64,000 nt of DNA, taken from Microbulbifer agarilyticus (lineage in GTDB: Bacteria; Pseudomonadota; Gammaproteobacteria; Pseudomonadales; Cellvibrionaceae). Positions 1 to 8,925 of this stretch are shown here, piece after piece. Each line of letters opens with the position of its first letter. Position 1 is the stretch's first letter. Both the position numbers and the translations under genes were made by a program. The notes under the pieces were generated by a model that worked only from the letters and a program-made list of their open reading frames with translations, was not told where the DNA came from and made no database searches. The stretch is taken from assembly GCF_001999945.1 (NCBI RefSeq), contig NZ_CP019650.1:3277001-3341000 (forward strand), given 5' to 3'.

Positions 1-2047
1 AGTAGAACAGGTTCTGCTGCTCTTCGTACATTTCCTTCAAGCCCTGACGCATGATGACAGCGAGGTCGTAGCCGTAAGCCGGGTCGTAGCTCTTACAGTT
101 CGGGATGGTGGCAGACAGTACGTGGCTGTGGCCATCCTGGTGCTGCAGACCTTCACCGTTCAGCGTGGTACGACCGGCGGTAGCGCCCACGAGGAAGCCG
201 CGCGCCTGCATGTCACCCGCCGCCCAGGCCAGGTCGCCGATACGCTGGAAGCCGAACATGGAGTAGTAGATGTAGAACGGCACCATCGGTACGCCGTGGT
301 TGCTGTAGGCGGTGGCGAGAGCCATCCACGCAGACATAGCACCGGCTTCGTTGATGCCTTCTTCCAGCACCTGGCCTTTCTTGTCTTCCTTGTAATACAT
401 GATCTGGCCGTGGTCGACCGGAGTGTATTTCTGACCCTGGGAAGAGTAGATACCCAGCTGACGGAACAGACCTTCCATACCGAAGGTACGCGCTTCGTCG
501 GGAACGATCGGCGCAACGTTTTGGCCCATCTTCTTGTCTTTCACCAGTACAGACAGTGCACGCACAAACGCCATAGTGGTGGAGATTTCGCGGTCGCCGG
601 AGCCTTTGGTCAGCGCACTGAAGGCATCCAGTTCCGGAATTTCCAGTTTGGCGACTTCGGTGCTGCGGGACGGTACCGGGCCACCCAGGGCCTTGCGGCG
701 CTCGTCCATGTACTTCATTTCCGGGCTGTCCGGAGACGGGCGGTAATAAGGTACTTCTTCGATTTCTTTATCGGTGATCGGGATCGCAAAGCGGTCACGG
801 AAGCGCTTCAGGGCTTCGGTGTCCATTTTCTTCACGTTGTGGGTATCCATCGCCGCTTCACCGGCGGCACCCAGGCCGTAGCCTTTTACGGTTTGCGCCA
901 GGATCACGGTGGGCTTGCCCTTGCTCGCCATGGCTTCGGCGTAAGCCGCGTACACTTTGTACGGGTCGTGGCCACCGCGGTTGAGCTTCATAATTTCCTC
1001 ATCGGAGAAGTCTTTAACCATCTCCTTGAGCTCCGGGTATTTACCGAAGAAGTGCTCACGGGTGTAGGCGCCACCGTTCGCCTTGAAGTTCTGCATTTCA
1101 CCATCGACGGTTTCGTCCATGACCTTCTGCAGCAGGCCTTTGTCGTCTTTCTCGAACAGCGGATCCCACAGACGGCCCCACAGAACCTTGATTACGTTCC
1201 AACCGGCACCGCGGAATACACCTTCCAATTCCTGAACGATCTTGCCGTTGCCCCGTACAGGGCCGTCGAGGCGCTGCAGGTTACAGTTGACCACGAATAC
1301 CAGGTTTTCCAGCTTCTCGCGGCCCGCCAGGGCGATTGCGCCCAGGGATTCCGGCTCATCACACTCACCGTCACCCAGGAATGCCCAAACCTTGCGATCA
1401 CCGCGCGGAGACAGGCCACGGGCAGACAGATAACGCATGATGTGCGCCTGATAGATCGCCTGAATCGGGCCCAGGCCCATAGATACAGTGGGGAACTGCC
1501 AGTATTCCGGCATCAGCCAGGGGTGCGGGTAAGACGAGAGGCCATTGCCGTTTACTTCACGACGGAAGTTGTCCAGCTGCTCTTCATCGAAGCGGCCTTC
1601 CAGATAAGAACGGGCATAAATACCCGGTGCACTGTGGCCCTGGAAGAAGATCAGGTCGCCACGCTCTTCACCTTCATTACCGCGGAAGAAATAGTTGAAG
1701 GCGACATCGTACAGGGTCGCTGCCGATGAGAAGCTCGCGATGTGGCCACCGAGGCTATCGCTGTTGGAGTTGGCACGCACCACCATAGCTAGTGCGTTCC
1801 AACGGATCAGGGAGCGGATTCGACGCTCCATAAACAGGTCCCCGGGCATACGCTTTTCCGCTTCCGACGGAATGGTATTGCGGTACGGGGTGGTAATGGC
1901 CGCCGGCAGCTGTACGCCGGTGTTGGTCGCGCGATCAGACAGCTGCTTAATCAGGAACGCTGCGCGCTCCTTGCCGCTGTGGCGGATGACCGCCTGCAGC
2001 GCGTCCAGCCATTCCTGCGTTTCCTGAATGTCAGTTTCTTCGTGCAT
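1..2047 (-). CDS. aceE: Pyruvate dehydrogenase E1 component, homodimeric type (3' end outside window)
   Basis: This is the thiamine-diphosphate E1 subunit of the pyruvate dehydrogenase complex, which decarboxylates pyruvate and acetylates the lipoyl arm of E2 in the cytoplasm. The first 682 codons are present and the frame is open to the left edge; the family is usually about 885 residues. The ThDP-binding motif begins with GDG at residues 225-227 and ends with the Asn near residue 256, and the N-terminal RIRSLIRWNAMA-like block is well conserved. The ATG at 2047 is preceded by GAGGAG six bases upstream. aceF and lpd would be expected beyond the left edge. About 700 bases upstream carry no gene but contain a palindrome that may be an operator. 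Confidence 0.97.
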   Translation of the reverse strand, partial: MHEETDIQETQEWLDALQAVIRHSGKERAAFLIKQLSDRATNTGVQLPAAITTPYRNTIPSEAEKRMPGDLFMERRIRSLIRWNALAMVVRANSNSDSLGGHIASFSSAATLYDVAFNYFFRGNEGEERGDLIFFQGHSAPGIYARSYLEGRFDEEQLDNFRREVNGNGLSSYPHPWLMPEYWQFPTVSMGLGPIQAIYQAHIMRYLSARGLSPRGDRKVWAFLGDGECDEPESLGAIALAGREKLENLVFVVNCNLQRLDGPVRGNGKIVQELEGVFRGAGWNVIKVLWGRLWDPLFEKDDKGLLQKVMDETVDGEMQNFKANGGAYTREHFFGKYPELKEMVKDFSDEEIMKLNRGGHDPYKVYAAYAEAMASKGKPTVILAQTVKGYGLGAAGEAAMDTHNVKKMDTEALKRFRDRFAIPITDKEIEEVPYYRPSPDSPEMKYMDERRKALGGPVPSRSTEVAKLEIPELDAFSALTKGSGDREISTTMAFVRALSVLVKDKKMGQNVAPIVPDEARTFGMEGLFRQLGIYSSQGQKYTPVDHGQIMYYKEDKKGQVLEEGINEAGAMSAWMALATAYSNHGVPMVPFYIYYSMFGFQRIGDLAWAAGDMQARGFLVGATAGRTTLNGEGLQHQDGHSHVLSATIPNCKSYDPAYGYDLAVIMRQGLKEMYEEQQNLFY

Positions 2048-2748
2048 CAAATGCTCCTCGGCGAATATACGACGTCGAGTCGGTGTTTTTTTATGGTCAG
2101 AATTTTTTGCCGCGCAACAGTACCGCAAATGCGGGGAATTCCCCCGAATCAGGCACCTTCCTCGCCAATTCACCACCATAAATGGCCGGAAAAGCGATTT
2201 TCACTAATCAGCAGTTCGGTGCTGACGAGCGATGGGATGCTGAAAAGGGCTGTGCGACGGAATACCGCCGGCTGGGAACCAGAAGTTCCGCTTACCGGCT
2301 CGACTTTGAATTCGGCGTTGAATTCACGACCTGCTAAATGTAGGGCCAGCGCCTTGCAGCGCACAGACATCACCACATAAAAACAGGCGGTAAGTGCTCA
2401 AGCGGGGGCGATTGTAGTATTACTACAAAAGTTTTTCCAGATAGGACAATTAGTAACAAATAAAACCAAATTGCAAAACAAATAGTTTTCACAAAGCGGT
2501 ATTGGCGGATGATTTTGTCGCGAATACGAGAAATTCTATTACAAAATAGAGTCCAAAAATCACTTTTTGGTCACGCATGTACCAACTAAAGCGGGATTGG
2601 CGGGATGGTGACTTCCCACGCCAGCCTGTATTGCGCCAATCCGTCAATAACCAAAAGCGCCGATTGACCTGCAACATTTAGCGTACTTGACGGCCATATG
2701 CCCGCCCAATTTCGACGGGCCAGGGCAGAATCAGGTGGTCTTTTACGC
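2048..2748. other. 701-bp gene-free region upstream of aceE
   Basis: No convincing gene lies here. The short minus-strand frames at 2170-2376 and 2489-2677 lack ribosome binding sites and recognisable protein character. The part at 2400-2580 is much more AT-rich than the surroundings, as expected for a promoter region reading leftward into aceE. It holds a perfect 17-bp palindrome (2412-2428). A 9-bp inverted repeat, GGATTGGCG at 2594-2602 against CGCCAATCC at 2634-2642 with a 31-base loop, lies downstream of the sortase gene and has no T-run. Confidence 0.7.
2412..2428 (-). promoter_or_regulatory. Perfect palindrome, candidate GntR/PdhR-type operator for aceE
   Basis: The sequence TTGTAGTATTACTACAA has two 8-base arms around one central base. 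GntR-family regulators of the FadR/PdhR group bind palindromes with GT and AC half-site cores, and PdhR represses aceE in enterobacteria. On the minus strand TTGTCC lies about 18 bases before TAGTAA, which falls inside the palindrome, so a bound repressor could block a promoter. That would give an aceE leader of roughly 360 bases. The palindrome is seen directly; its role is inferred. Confidence 0.45.
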
Positions 2749-3387
2749 TTACAACTGTATCACCGGAGCCTCCGGCACCGGCTCGGCGTAGACCAGATAG
2801 CGCAGCGGCCCGCCTGCCTCCAGTGCGCCAAAGGGGTAGCAGGTAACCAGTAGCAAACCGGGCCGGTCGCTGATTGGCAGTGTCTCGCGTGAACTGTCCA
2901 CCACCCTGGTACCCAGCACCCGATAGCGCTGCCAGCGTCCATCTCGCGCCTGCAGCTGCACCCCCATTCCCGCTCGCAATTTTTCCAGACCGCGGAAATG
3001 GGTATCGCGGTGCGCGGCAATAACCGTGGTGCGTACGGGTATACCACTGTTTTGTACCTGCGCTTCCCCGCCAGAAACTTGTGTAAACGGCAGTGTTGAA
3101 GCCTCGTGCAGCCCGGGCCCAAAGGCGAGCGCTTCACCCGTGGTCCCCTGCAACACCACCATAGGTTTTTGCTGGTCCAGCTTGAGCCGCGCCACCGGCC
3201 AGGTGTCCGCCCAAGGCCACGGCTTGTGAATCTCCCCCGCGTGCAACTGCCGCTCCCAGGCACTGCTGATCAGGTATTGGGACAATTCCGCTTTCACCAG
3301 TATCCAGCTTGCACTCGCTAGCTGCCATACACCGGCAACAATCAGTAGCAATGGAACCAAGCGTGTAGATATCCACTTGCGGCTCAT
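2749..3387 (-). CDS. Class GN sortase (proteobacterial marine-type sortase)
   Basis: A sortase-type cysteine transpeptidase of 212 residues, predicted to cut and attach one partner protein in the cell envelope. A membrane segment lies at about residues 10-30. The catalytic His is H126 in the IAAHRDTHF block, the catalytic Cys is C183 in LLLVTCYPFG and the Arg is R196. A longer reading frame extends upstream to 3525, but the ATG at 3387 overlaps the stop of the vWA gene (ATGA), giving normal translational coupling and placing the membrane anchor at the N-terminus. Sortases of this class in Gram-negatives usually have a single neighbouring target, and the preceding gene fits that role exactly. 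No dedicated histidine kinase or response regulator of such systems is nearby. Confidence 0.9.
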   Translation of the reverse strand: MSRKWISTRLVPLLLIVAGVWQLASASWILVKAELSQYLISSAWERQLHAGEIHKPWPWADTWPVARLKLDQQKPMVVLQGTTGEALAFGPGLHEASTLPFTQVSGGEAQVQNSGIPVRTTVIAAHRDTHFRGLEKLRAGMGVQLQARDGRWQRYRVLGTRVVDSSRETLPISDRPGLLLVTCYPFGALEAGGPLRYLVYAEPVPEAPVIQL

Positions 3388-5798
3388 TTTTGCGCCCCTG
3401 GAATACGCGCACCAATAACGTGCGGTGGCAACTCCCCCGACTTTATTGTTGCCGGAGAAAGGCGTCGCGCCAGGAGGTGCTCCAGACACGTTTGACAGCG
3501 ACGCACATCGGGCATGAAACCGCACAACAGCACACGCACACTTCGCGTGATTGTCGCGCGTGCGCGCAGCCCCCAGCCGCCGAGGAGCAGCAGTAAAGCG
3601 GCAAGAAACTGTCCGTAAACACCGGTGGCGGTGGACGGATAGGTGAAGCGCTGTAGATTCTGGCCGCTAGCAACCGCATTGGGCACGGAATTGGACTTCA
3701 ACGCCTCCGCCAGAGGACGCACCGGGGTCTCTTCGACCGCAACAAAGCTGGTGTAGGGGCTGGCCAACTGGTGACGAAGCGCCAGCGTGAGGATTTGCTG
3801 TTTGAGCGGATCGGCAACCTCTTCGCCTTCACCTGTGGTTCTTGCCAGAGGGCCGCGCTGTCGTTGCATATTCCGTAGCCCGGCAATCTTTGCGCGCGCC
3901 CACACACTGCCTATTTCATCGCCCCGCTGATCCACCGCCAATTGCGCGAGGGAAATACTGCGGGAAAATCTCTTGCCTGCAAGACGGCCACTGACAACCA
4001 GCTCGCCACTCGATGGCAACCCCAAGGGCTGGCCTTCGATCCGCGCAACCAACCGCACTGGTTCCCCCAGATACAGATCGGGCAACTGTTTTGGATAACC
4101 TTCGAGTTTGATTCCCTGCGGAAAATCTACGCGCAGATCCGTCACTAGTGGGTTCTCCAGCTTCTCGAACAGGCGCCCCATTTGCGTCTGCACTTCACCC
4201 AGGTCACCGATATGTACCGCACTGCCACGGCCTATTTGCGCCGCCTTGGTCATGAAGTGACTGTTGGGCGCAGAGCCAATCCCCACGGTAAACAAACGCA
4301 CCTGGCCGAGTCGTTGCTGGATAATTTCAAACAGTGCCCGCTCATTGCCAACCGCACCATCGGTAATAAACACCACCTGCCGCACCAGCTCACCAGCCTG
4401 TTCATCCAACTGCTGGGATAAGGCTTCTTTCAACGCAGGCGCCATCTCTGTGCCGCCGGTGGCACTCAGCGATTCCACCCAGTCGCGCGCGCGGTGGATA
4501 TTCTCCTGATTGGCAATGACGGGACGCGGATAAAAAGATCGATGGTGGCTGTTAAATTCAATAATGTTGAATCGGTCCTGCGCATCGAGCCGCGATAATG
4601 CAAGCAGCAGACTTTCCTTGGCCTGACGAATCGAGTTACCCCCCATGGAGCCGGATGTATCGACTACATACACTACTTCCCGGGGCAACTTGCGAGTTGC
4701 GCCAGATTCCCGCGGAGGCAACAGCAACAATTGCAGGTATTGTGCGCTGTCATTTTGTGATTGCTCTGCAAACACCGCGGCGGAAGGCATGGAGGAAATC
4801 TGCGGCCGCCAGTGCAACACAAAGTCGCGGTCCATTGGTGCCGAGCCCCCTTTCAATTGCACCTGATACCGATTCCCGTCCTGACGACGAAAATCCACCT
4901 CGTGATAGGGGCTATAAATGTCTGCCAGCGGCAACCCCATGCCGAGGTCGATATGAATCGACATCTGGTGGCTGCCACGGTTTGCCAGTTCCGCCATCGG
5001 CACCATAAAAGGGGTAATGTGCTGCGCATCCGGGACCTGGTCCGTAGGCAGCGACCAGCCGTGGGGATTCAGCGCGATTTCTTGAGCAGACTCTTGAGAG
5101 TGCTCGCCCGGCACTCCGGGAATATAGCGAGGCGTAAGAGTACTCGGCAGGCGCAGACTGAACTGATCGCGATCAAATTTAAGCGTTTGCAGATAGCGCA
5201 CCTCAACGGCAATTTTTTCACCCGGTGCAATATTGGCGACACGGCTGGTAAACATGTTCGGCCGCTGCTGTTCCAGCAACGCCGCGCGCTTGCCGGCCGC
5301 GCGCGCCTCGGCGTATACCTTCTTTGCCTCTTCACGTTCGCGCACCTTGCCGACAATTCTGCGCTCGCCAATGACAATCTCCATGCCGCGTACCGCGGCA
5401 TTTTCCGGCAGCGGCAGTACGTACACAGCCTCCCGCCAGTGATTGCTGGTGTTGGTAAATGTCTGCGCAATTTGCACCTCTGCCACCAACCCACGCACCC
5501 GCATATCGACCGCAGTCGACAGGTGTAATGCTGGCTCAAAGGCCCCCGCCTCCCTGCCTACAAACAGTAAGTCGCCGCTACCGGCATCTTCTAGCGCCAC
5601 CTGTTCGTAAGCCAGTGCTTGCGATGCGTCTTCCGCTCTCGCCCCGACGGCAGCAAGGAGCACGGCGAGCGTGGTCACGGTGAACAGCAGCCAGCTGCCA
5701 ACGCGACTTTTGCGGTAGCGGCGGCGGTAATATTCGCTGGTAGGAAGAATCAACAAGTCGCGCTCGATGCGCGGTGATGAAAAAAGCGGTCGGTTCAC
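3384..5798 (-). CDS. Marine proteobacterial sortase target protein (VIT and vWA domains)
   Basis: A cell-envelope protein of 804 residues related to inter-alpha-trypsin inhibitor heavy chains. It has a cytoplasmic N-terminal stretch, a hydrophobic export segment at about 33-55, a VIT domain at roughly 80-200 and a vWA domain at about 370-540 with MIDAS motif DTSGSMGG at 380-387. Near the C-terminus a sorting-like motif YPSTATG (720-726) precedes a hydrophobic helix (728-744). A 60-residue tail with C759, C768 and C771 then follows, where sortase substrates normally stop after a few basic residues. The GTG start at 5798 is chosen over the upstream 5849 start because GGAGG sits five bases before it. 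The gene overlaps the sortase gene by four bases. Confidence 0.88.
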   Translation of the reverse strand: MNRPLFSSPRIERDLLILPTSEYYRRRYRKSRVGSWLLFTVTTLAVLLAAVGARAEDASQALAYEQVALEDAGSGDLLFVGREAGAFEPALHLSTAVDMRVRGLVAEVQIAQTFTNTSNHWREAVYVLPLPENAAVRGMEIVIGERRIVGKVREREEAKKVYAEARAAGKRAALLEQQRPNMFTSRVANIAPGEKIAVEVRYLQTLKFDRDQFSLRLPSTLTPRYIPGVPGEHSQESAQEIALNPHGWSLPTDQVPDAQHITPFMVPMAELANRGSHQMSIHIDLGMGLPLADIYSPYHEVDFRRQDGNRYQVQLKGGSAPMDRDFVLHWRPQISSMPSAAVFAEQSQNDSAQYLQLLLLPPRESGATRKLPREVVYVVDTSGSMGGNSIRQAKESLLLALSRLDAQDRFNIIEFNSHHRSFYPRPVIANQENIHRARDWVESLSATGGTEMAPALKEALSQQLDEQAGELVRQVVFITDGAVGNERALFEIIQQRLGQVRLFTVGIGSAPNSHFMTKAAQIGRGSAVHIGDLGEVQTQMGRLFEKLENPLVTDLRVDFPQGIKLEGYPKQLPDLYLGEPVRLVARIEGQPLGLPSSGELVVSGRLAGKRFSRSISLAQLAVDQRGDEIGSVWARAKIAGLRNMQRQRGPLARTTGEGEEVADPLKQQILTLALRHQLASPYTSFVAVEETPVRPLAEALKSNSVPNAVASGQNLQRFTYPSTATGVYGQFLAALLLLLGGWGLRARATITRSVRVLLCGFMPDVRRCQTCLEHLLARRLSPATIKSGELPPHVIGARIPGAQK

Positions 5799-5930
5799 GA
5801 GAGCCTCCAAATCAATGAGTGGAGGTATTACACACAGGCAATCGGGCACCGCCGGGGAATCAATCGGGCGAACTGCAGGTCAATTGTGGCGAAATATGGC
5901 AAGGCACAAAATACAATGCCAAAAACGCAA

Positions 5931-5951
5931 AAACCGGCACGGGGCCGGTTT
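5931..5951 (-). terminator. Intrinsic terminator after purC
   Basis: Stem AAACCGGC (5931-5938) pairs with GCCGGTTT (5944-5951) around a 5-base loop. On the minus strand it is followed by TTTTTGCGTTTTT, so it ends the purC transcript just after its stop at 5977. Confidence 0.85.
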
Positions 5952-5976
5952 CTGAGAGCATGGGATAAACGCAGGC

Positions 5977-7080
5977 CTAATCGACCAGGCCGTAGGTATC
6001 CCGCAACACATCGATGATTTCCGCCTTGGGGTTGTCCGAAATCACCAGTTTTTCGCCGATGATCTTTTCAGCGATACCCACATAGGTATTGGAAACCGCC
6101 ATTAGCATGGACTCCGGTAACTCGTTGTCGCGGGCGAGCGCCAGGCGCTCATCCATACGGTCTTTATTCAACAGAATGTCCGGGTCCGGAAAATGATTCA
6201 GCAGTGCCTGGCGGAAACCTTCTTTTGAGTTTTCTACAACTACGCCATTGCGGTACTGAGAGCCATCCCAGATGCGGGACGAGTCCGGGGTGCCCACTTC
6301 ATCCATGTAGATCAGCTTTTCACGGCCTTCTGCGTCACTGACGTAGCCGAACTCAAACTTGGTGTCGACAAATACCTGATCCAGCTTTTCCAGCTCTGCG
6401 GAAATAACATCAAACCCTTCTTTCAGAAGCTGTTCGTAGCCATCGATATCCTCGGCGCCCTGGAAGTTAAACGCAGCGAAATTCTCCAGAATGTTCTGAC
6501 GGGTAATATTTACATCATCCGCTTCGGGTACCCCCGGAATGCCCTTGAGGATTCCCTTGGTGGAAGGAGTAATCAGCAGTTCGGGAAGCTTCTGGTCCTT
6601 TTGCAGGCCATCCGGTAGCTCGATGCCACAAAACTCCCGCTCACCCTTGCTGTAGGCACGCCACATGGAACCGGTAATGTACTGTCGGGCAATGGCCTCA
6701 ATCATCACCGGACGGGCCTTCTGCACAATCCACACCGCCGGGTGAGGAATATCCAGAATATGGCTGTCCGCCAAGCCCTGCTCCTTGAAACGCTTGAACC
6801 AGTGATTGGCCACAGCATTCAGTGCCGCACCCTTGCCAGGAACACCACGCAGGCCATTCTCGCCCTTCCAGATACAATCGAACGCCGACATGCGATCGGA
6901 AATCACCATCACTGCCAGCGGCGCATCCGCTGCCACCGGATAGCCCTTTTCCTTGATCAGGCGGGCGCTGTCTGCCTCGGTCAGCCAGTAAACCGAGCGC
7001 ACCTTGCCACTGTGGACGGGCTTATCGGTGCGAATCGGAAGATCGTTGTTCACCGCGAGGACTTTGTCTGCGAGGCTCAT
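5977..7080 (-). CDS. purC: SAICAR synthase, long form (purine biosynthesis)
   Basis: Phosphoribosylaminoimidazole-succinocarboxamide synthase joins aspartate to CAIR with ATP hydrolysis in de novo purine synthesis, in the cytosol. The 367-residue protein is the longer type, unlike the roughly 237-residue E. coli enzyme. Recognisable blocks are GKVRSVY (25-31, nucleotide loop), [11 protein letters not shown] (about 59-69), [13 protein letters not shown] and the [14 protein letters not shown] region. The ATG at 7080 follows AGGA at a normal distance. It stands alone between two terminator hairpins, so it is probably monocistronic. Confidence 0.96.
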   Translation of the reverse strand: MSLADKVLAVNNDLPIRTDKPVHSGKVRSVYWLTEADSARLIKEKGYPVAADAPLAVMVISDRMSAFDCIWKGENGLRGVPGKGAALNAVANHWFKRFKEQGLADSHILDIPHPAVWIVQKARPVMIEAIARQYITGSMWRAYSKGEREFCGIELPDGLQKDQKLPELLITPSTKGILKGIPGVPEADDVNITRQNILENFAAFNFQGAEDIDGYEQLLKEGFDVISAELEKLDQVFVDTKFEFGYVSDAEGREKLIYMDEVGTPDSSRIWDGSQYRNGVVVENSKEGFRQALLNHFPDPDILLNKDRMDERLALARDNELPESMLMAVSNTYVGIAEKIIGEKLVISDNPKAEIIDVLRDTYGLVD

Positions 7081-7130
7081 GGAGTTTCCTGTGCCGTTAG
7101 AAAGACGGGTATAGATAATAGATAGACAGA

Positions 7131-7150
7131 AGCCCCGCGACAGCGGGGCT
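7131..7150 (-). terminator. Hairpin between perM and purC, probable weak terminator
   Basis: AGCCCCGC (7131-7138) pairs with GCGGGGCT (7143-7150) around a 4-base loop. On the minus strand the following bases are T-rich (TCTGTCTATCTATT) but not a clean T-run. It probably ends the perM transcript just before the purC promoter. Confidence 0.6.
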
Positions 7151-7245
7151 GAAAATTCAGGCGCGGGATTCTAGCAAACCCCCAACCGCCGAAAAAGCGA
7201 CAGTCTAAATCAGCGCCGACGCTCAATCAGAGCCAATCGCGGCAC

Positions 7246-8346
7246 TCAGGCGTCACTGTCGGCGCTGACCGCTGCTTCCCTGGCCCACTCCGCCTGGTGC
7301 TCACTGGTGGGCCAGGCATTGAGAATGGCCTTGGCGAGCGTAGCCAGAGGAATGGCAAAGAAAACGCCCCAGAAGCCCCAGATACCGCCAAACACCAGTA
7401 CCGCGAGAATAATGGCCACAGGATGCAGATTGACTGCCTCGGAAAACAGGACCGGTACCAGCACGTTGCCATCGAGCAGCTGGATCATGCCGTAGGCGAA
7501 CATCAACCAGAAGAACTCACTGCTCCAACCCCACTGGAACAGGCCGATCATCGCCACAGGAATGGTGACCACCGCCGCACCGATATAGGGAATCAACACC
7601 GACAGGCCCACCGCGGCTGCCAGCAGCAGCGCGTAATTTACACCCAGCAACAGGAAGGCCACGTAACTCACCACACCGACGATGGCAATCTCGATAACCT
7701 TGCCGCGGACATAATTCGCCACTTGGTCATTCATTTCGTACCAGATCTGACGCAGCATCGGGCGTTGATGGGGCAGAAAAGAAGCGCACCAGCGCAACAG
7801 CTGCTTGGAGTCCTTGAGAAAGAAAAACACCAGAATGGGAACTACCACCAGATAAATCAGCGCCGCCGCCAGAATCGGCAAATTGGCCAGCGAAAAGGTA
7901 ACCAGGGTCTGGCCGAAGCCACCCAACTCACTGCCGACGGTATTGAAGATTTCATCAATTTGTTGCGCTGTGATCAGACGCGGGTATTGCTCTGGCAATA
8001 GCACCAGCAGATCCTTGCCGCTGGCAATCATATTTGGCAGCTCGGAGAACAGACGCACCGCCTGCCGCCAGATAATTGGCAATACAACAAACAGCAGGGC
8101 CGCGATGATGCCCACCAGTACCAGGCAGGCAATACTCACCGACAGCCAGTGCGGCACCTTCCAGGATTCCAGGCGCTGCACCATGCCCTGCATCAAAAAG
8201 GCAATCACCAGCGCCGCCAATACCGGCGTCAACACGCCGCCCAATGTGGCGAGCACAATCAGCCCGGCCAACAGCAGCAGTACCAGCAGTACTACCTCTT
8301 CCTGGCCGAAATAGCGATTTACCCACCCCTTAACAATCGCATACAT
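7246..8346 (-). CDS. perM: AI-2E family permease, PerM/YfgO-like
   Basis: An inner-membrane protein of 366 residues of the AI-2E transporter family, with about seven to eight hydrophobic segments: paired helices near 18-50, one near 65-95, a central pair near 145-175, and a helical block at 205-320. The family contains the autoinducer-2 exporter TqsA and many members of unknown substrate. The neighbourhood with a TusA-like protein and bepA matches the perM/yfgO and bepA association seen in many gammaproteobacteria, so perM is preferred to an autoinducer role. The ATG at 8346 is the natural start. Confidence 0.85.
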   Translation of the reverse strand: MYAIVKGWVNRYFGQEEVVLLVLLLLAGLIVLATLGGVLTPVLAALVIAFLMQGMVQRLESWKVPHWLSVSIACLVLVGIIAALLFVVLPIIWRQAVRLFSELPNMIASGKDLLVLLPEQYPRLITAQQIDEIFNTVGSELGGFGQTLVTFSLANLPILAAALIYLVVVPILVFFFLKDSKQLLRWCASFLPHQRPMLRQIWYEMNDQVANYVRGKVIEIAIVGVVSYVAFLLLGVNYALLLAAAVGLSVLIPYIGAAVVTIPVAMIGLFQWGWSSEFFWLMFAYGMIQLLDGNVLVPVLFSEAVNLHPVAIILAVLVFGGIWGFWGVFFAIPLATLAKAILNAWPTSEHQAEWAREAAVSADSDA

Positions 8347-8482
8347 AAATGCTGTTCTCTCGAAACTCTTTAGGATCTAACTCAGATCGAACTCAAAACA
8401 ATCGCGTGTCTATTACGCATTTATCCTGCGCATTTATCGCGCTCGGACGTACTTTCCATTGCCGCGACCTGTGGACACCTGG

Positions 8483-8761
8483 TCACTGGTCGATCTGCTG
8501 CAGCCAATAATGGAAGAATTCGCCGTCAATTTCAGCACGTAATAAGGGTACGCCACTCAATTCGCTAAAGCTGCGGATATCCCGCTGCGACGCGGGGTCG
8601 GTTGCAATCAAATGCAGAATCTCACCCGGCGCCATCTGTTTGAGCGCGCGCCGCATGGCGAGCAGTGGTTGCGGGCACGGCTGCCCGCTGGCATCTACCC
8701 TTACAGCAGAAGCCCAGACAATATCCGGTGCCAAACTGGCCTGTTTTGCGGAACTGGTCAT
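8483..8761 (-). CDS. TusA/SirA family sulfur-carrier protein
   Basis: A small cytoplasmic protein of 92 residues with the family signature CPxP (GQPCPQPLL, about residues 26-34), in which the cysteine carries persulfide sulfur. TusA proteins relay sulfur for tRNA thiolation or other sulfur-transfer pathways. Members next to perM and bepA are a conserved paralogue group whose acceptor is unknown, so tusA is not assigned. No clear ribosome binding site precedes the ATG at 8761. The gene is divergent from bepA and 136 bases upstream of perM on the same strand. Confidence 0.85.
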   Translation of the reverse strand: MTSSAKQASLAPDIVWASAVRVDASGQPCPQPLLAMRRALKQMAPGEILHLIATDPASQRDIRSFSELSGVPLLRAEIDGEFFHYWLQQIDQ

Positions 8762-8925
8762 AAAAATGCGGTTAAGAACCGTAAATGCGATGAATTATAC
8801 CGGTGCCCATGGGTCAATGGGCCATGGAGCTGAACCTTTTACCCTGGAGCTGTTCAAAACCTCGACAGTCTCACAGGGTTACGTATAGTGTTAGCGGCAG
8901 GAAACCCGGCAGGCGCAGTAAAATT

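Noticed and set aside
122..1729. A 535-codon plus-strand frame antisense to aceE
   Set aside because: The minus strand encodes a clear pyruvate dehydrogenase E1. The antisense frame has no recognisable domains and arises from GC-biased codon use.
2489..2677. A 62-codon minus-strand frame in the aceE upstream region
   Set aside because: It lacks a ribosome binding site and protein-like composition, and lies in an AT-rich regulatory stretch.
3384..3560. Frameshift as an explanation for the long tail of the sortase target
   Set aside because: The tail frame ends exactly in an ATGA overlap with the sortase start, which supports the reading as written; the alternative frame also continues rather than stopping soon.
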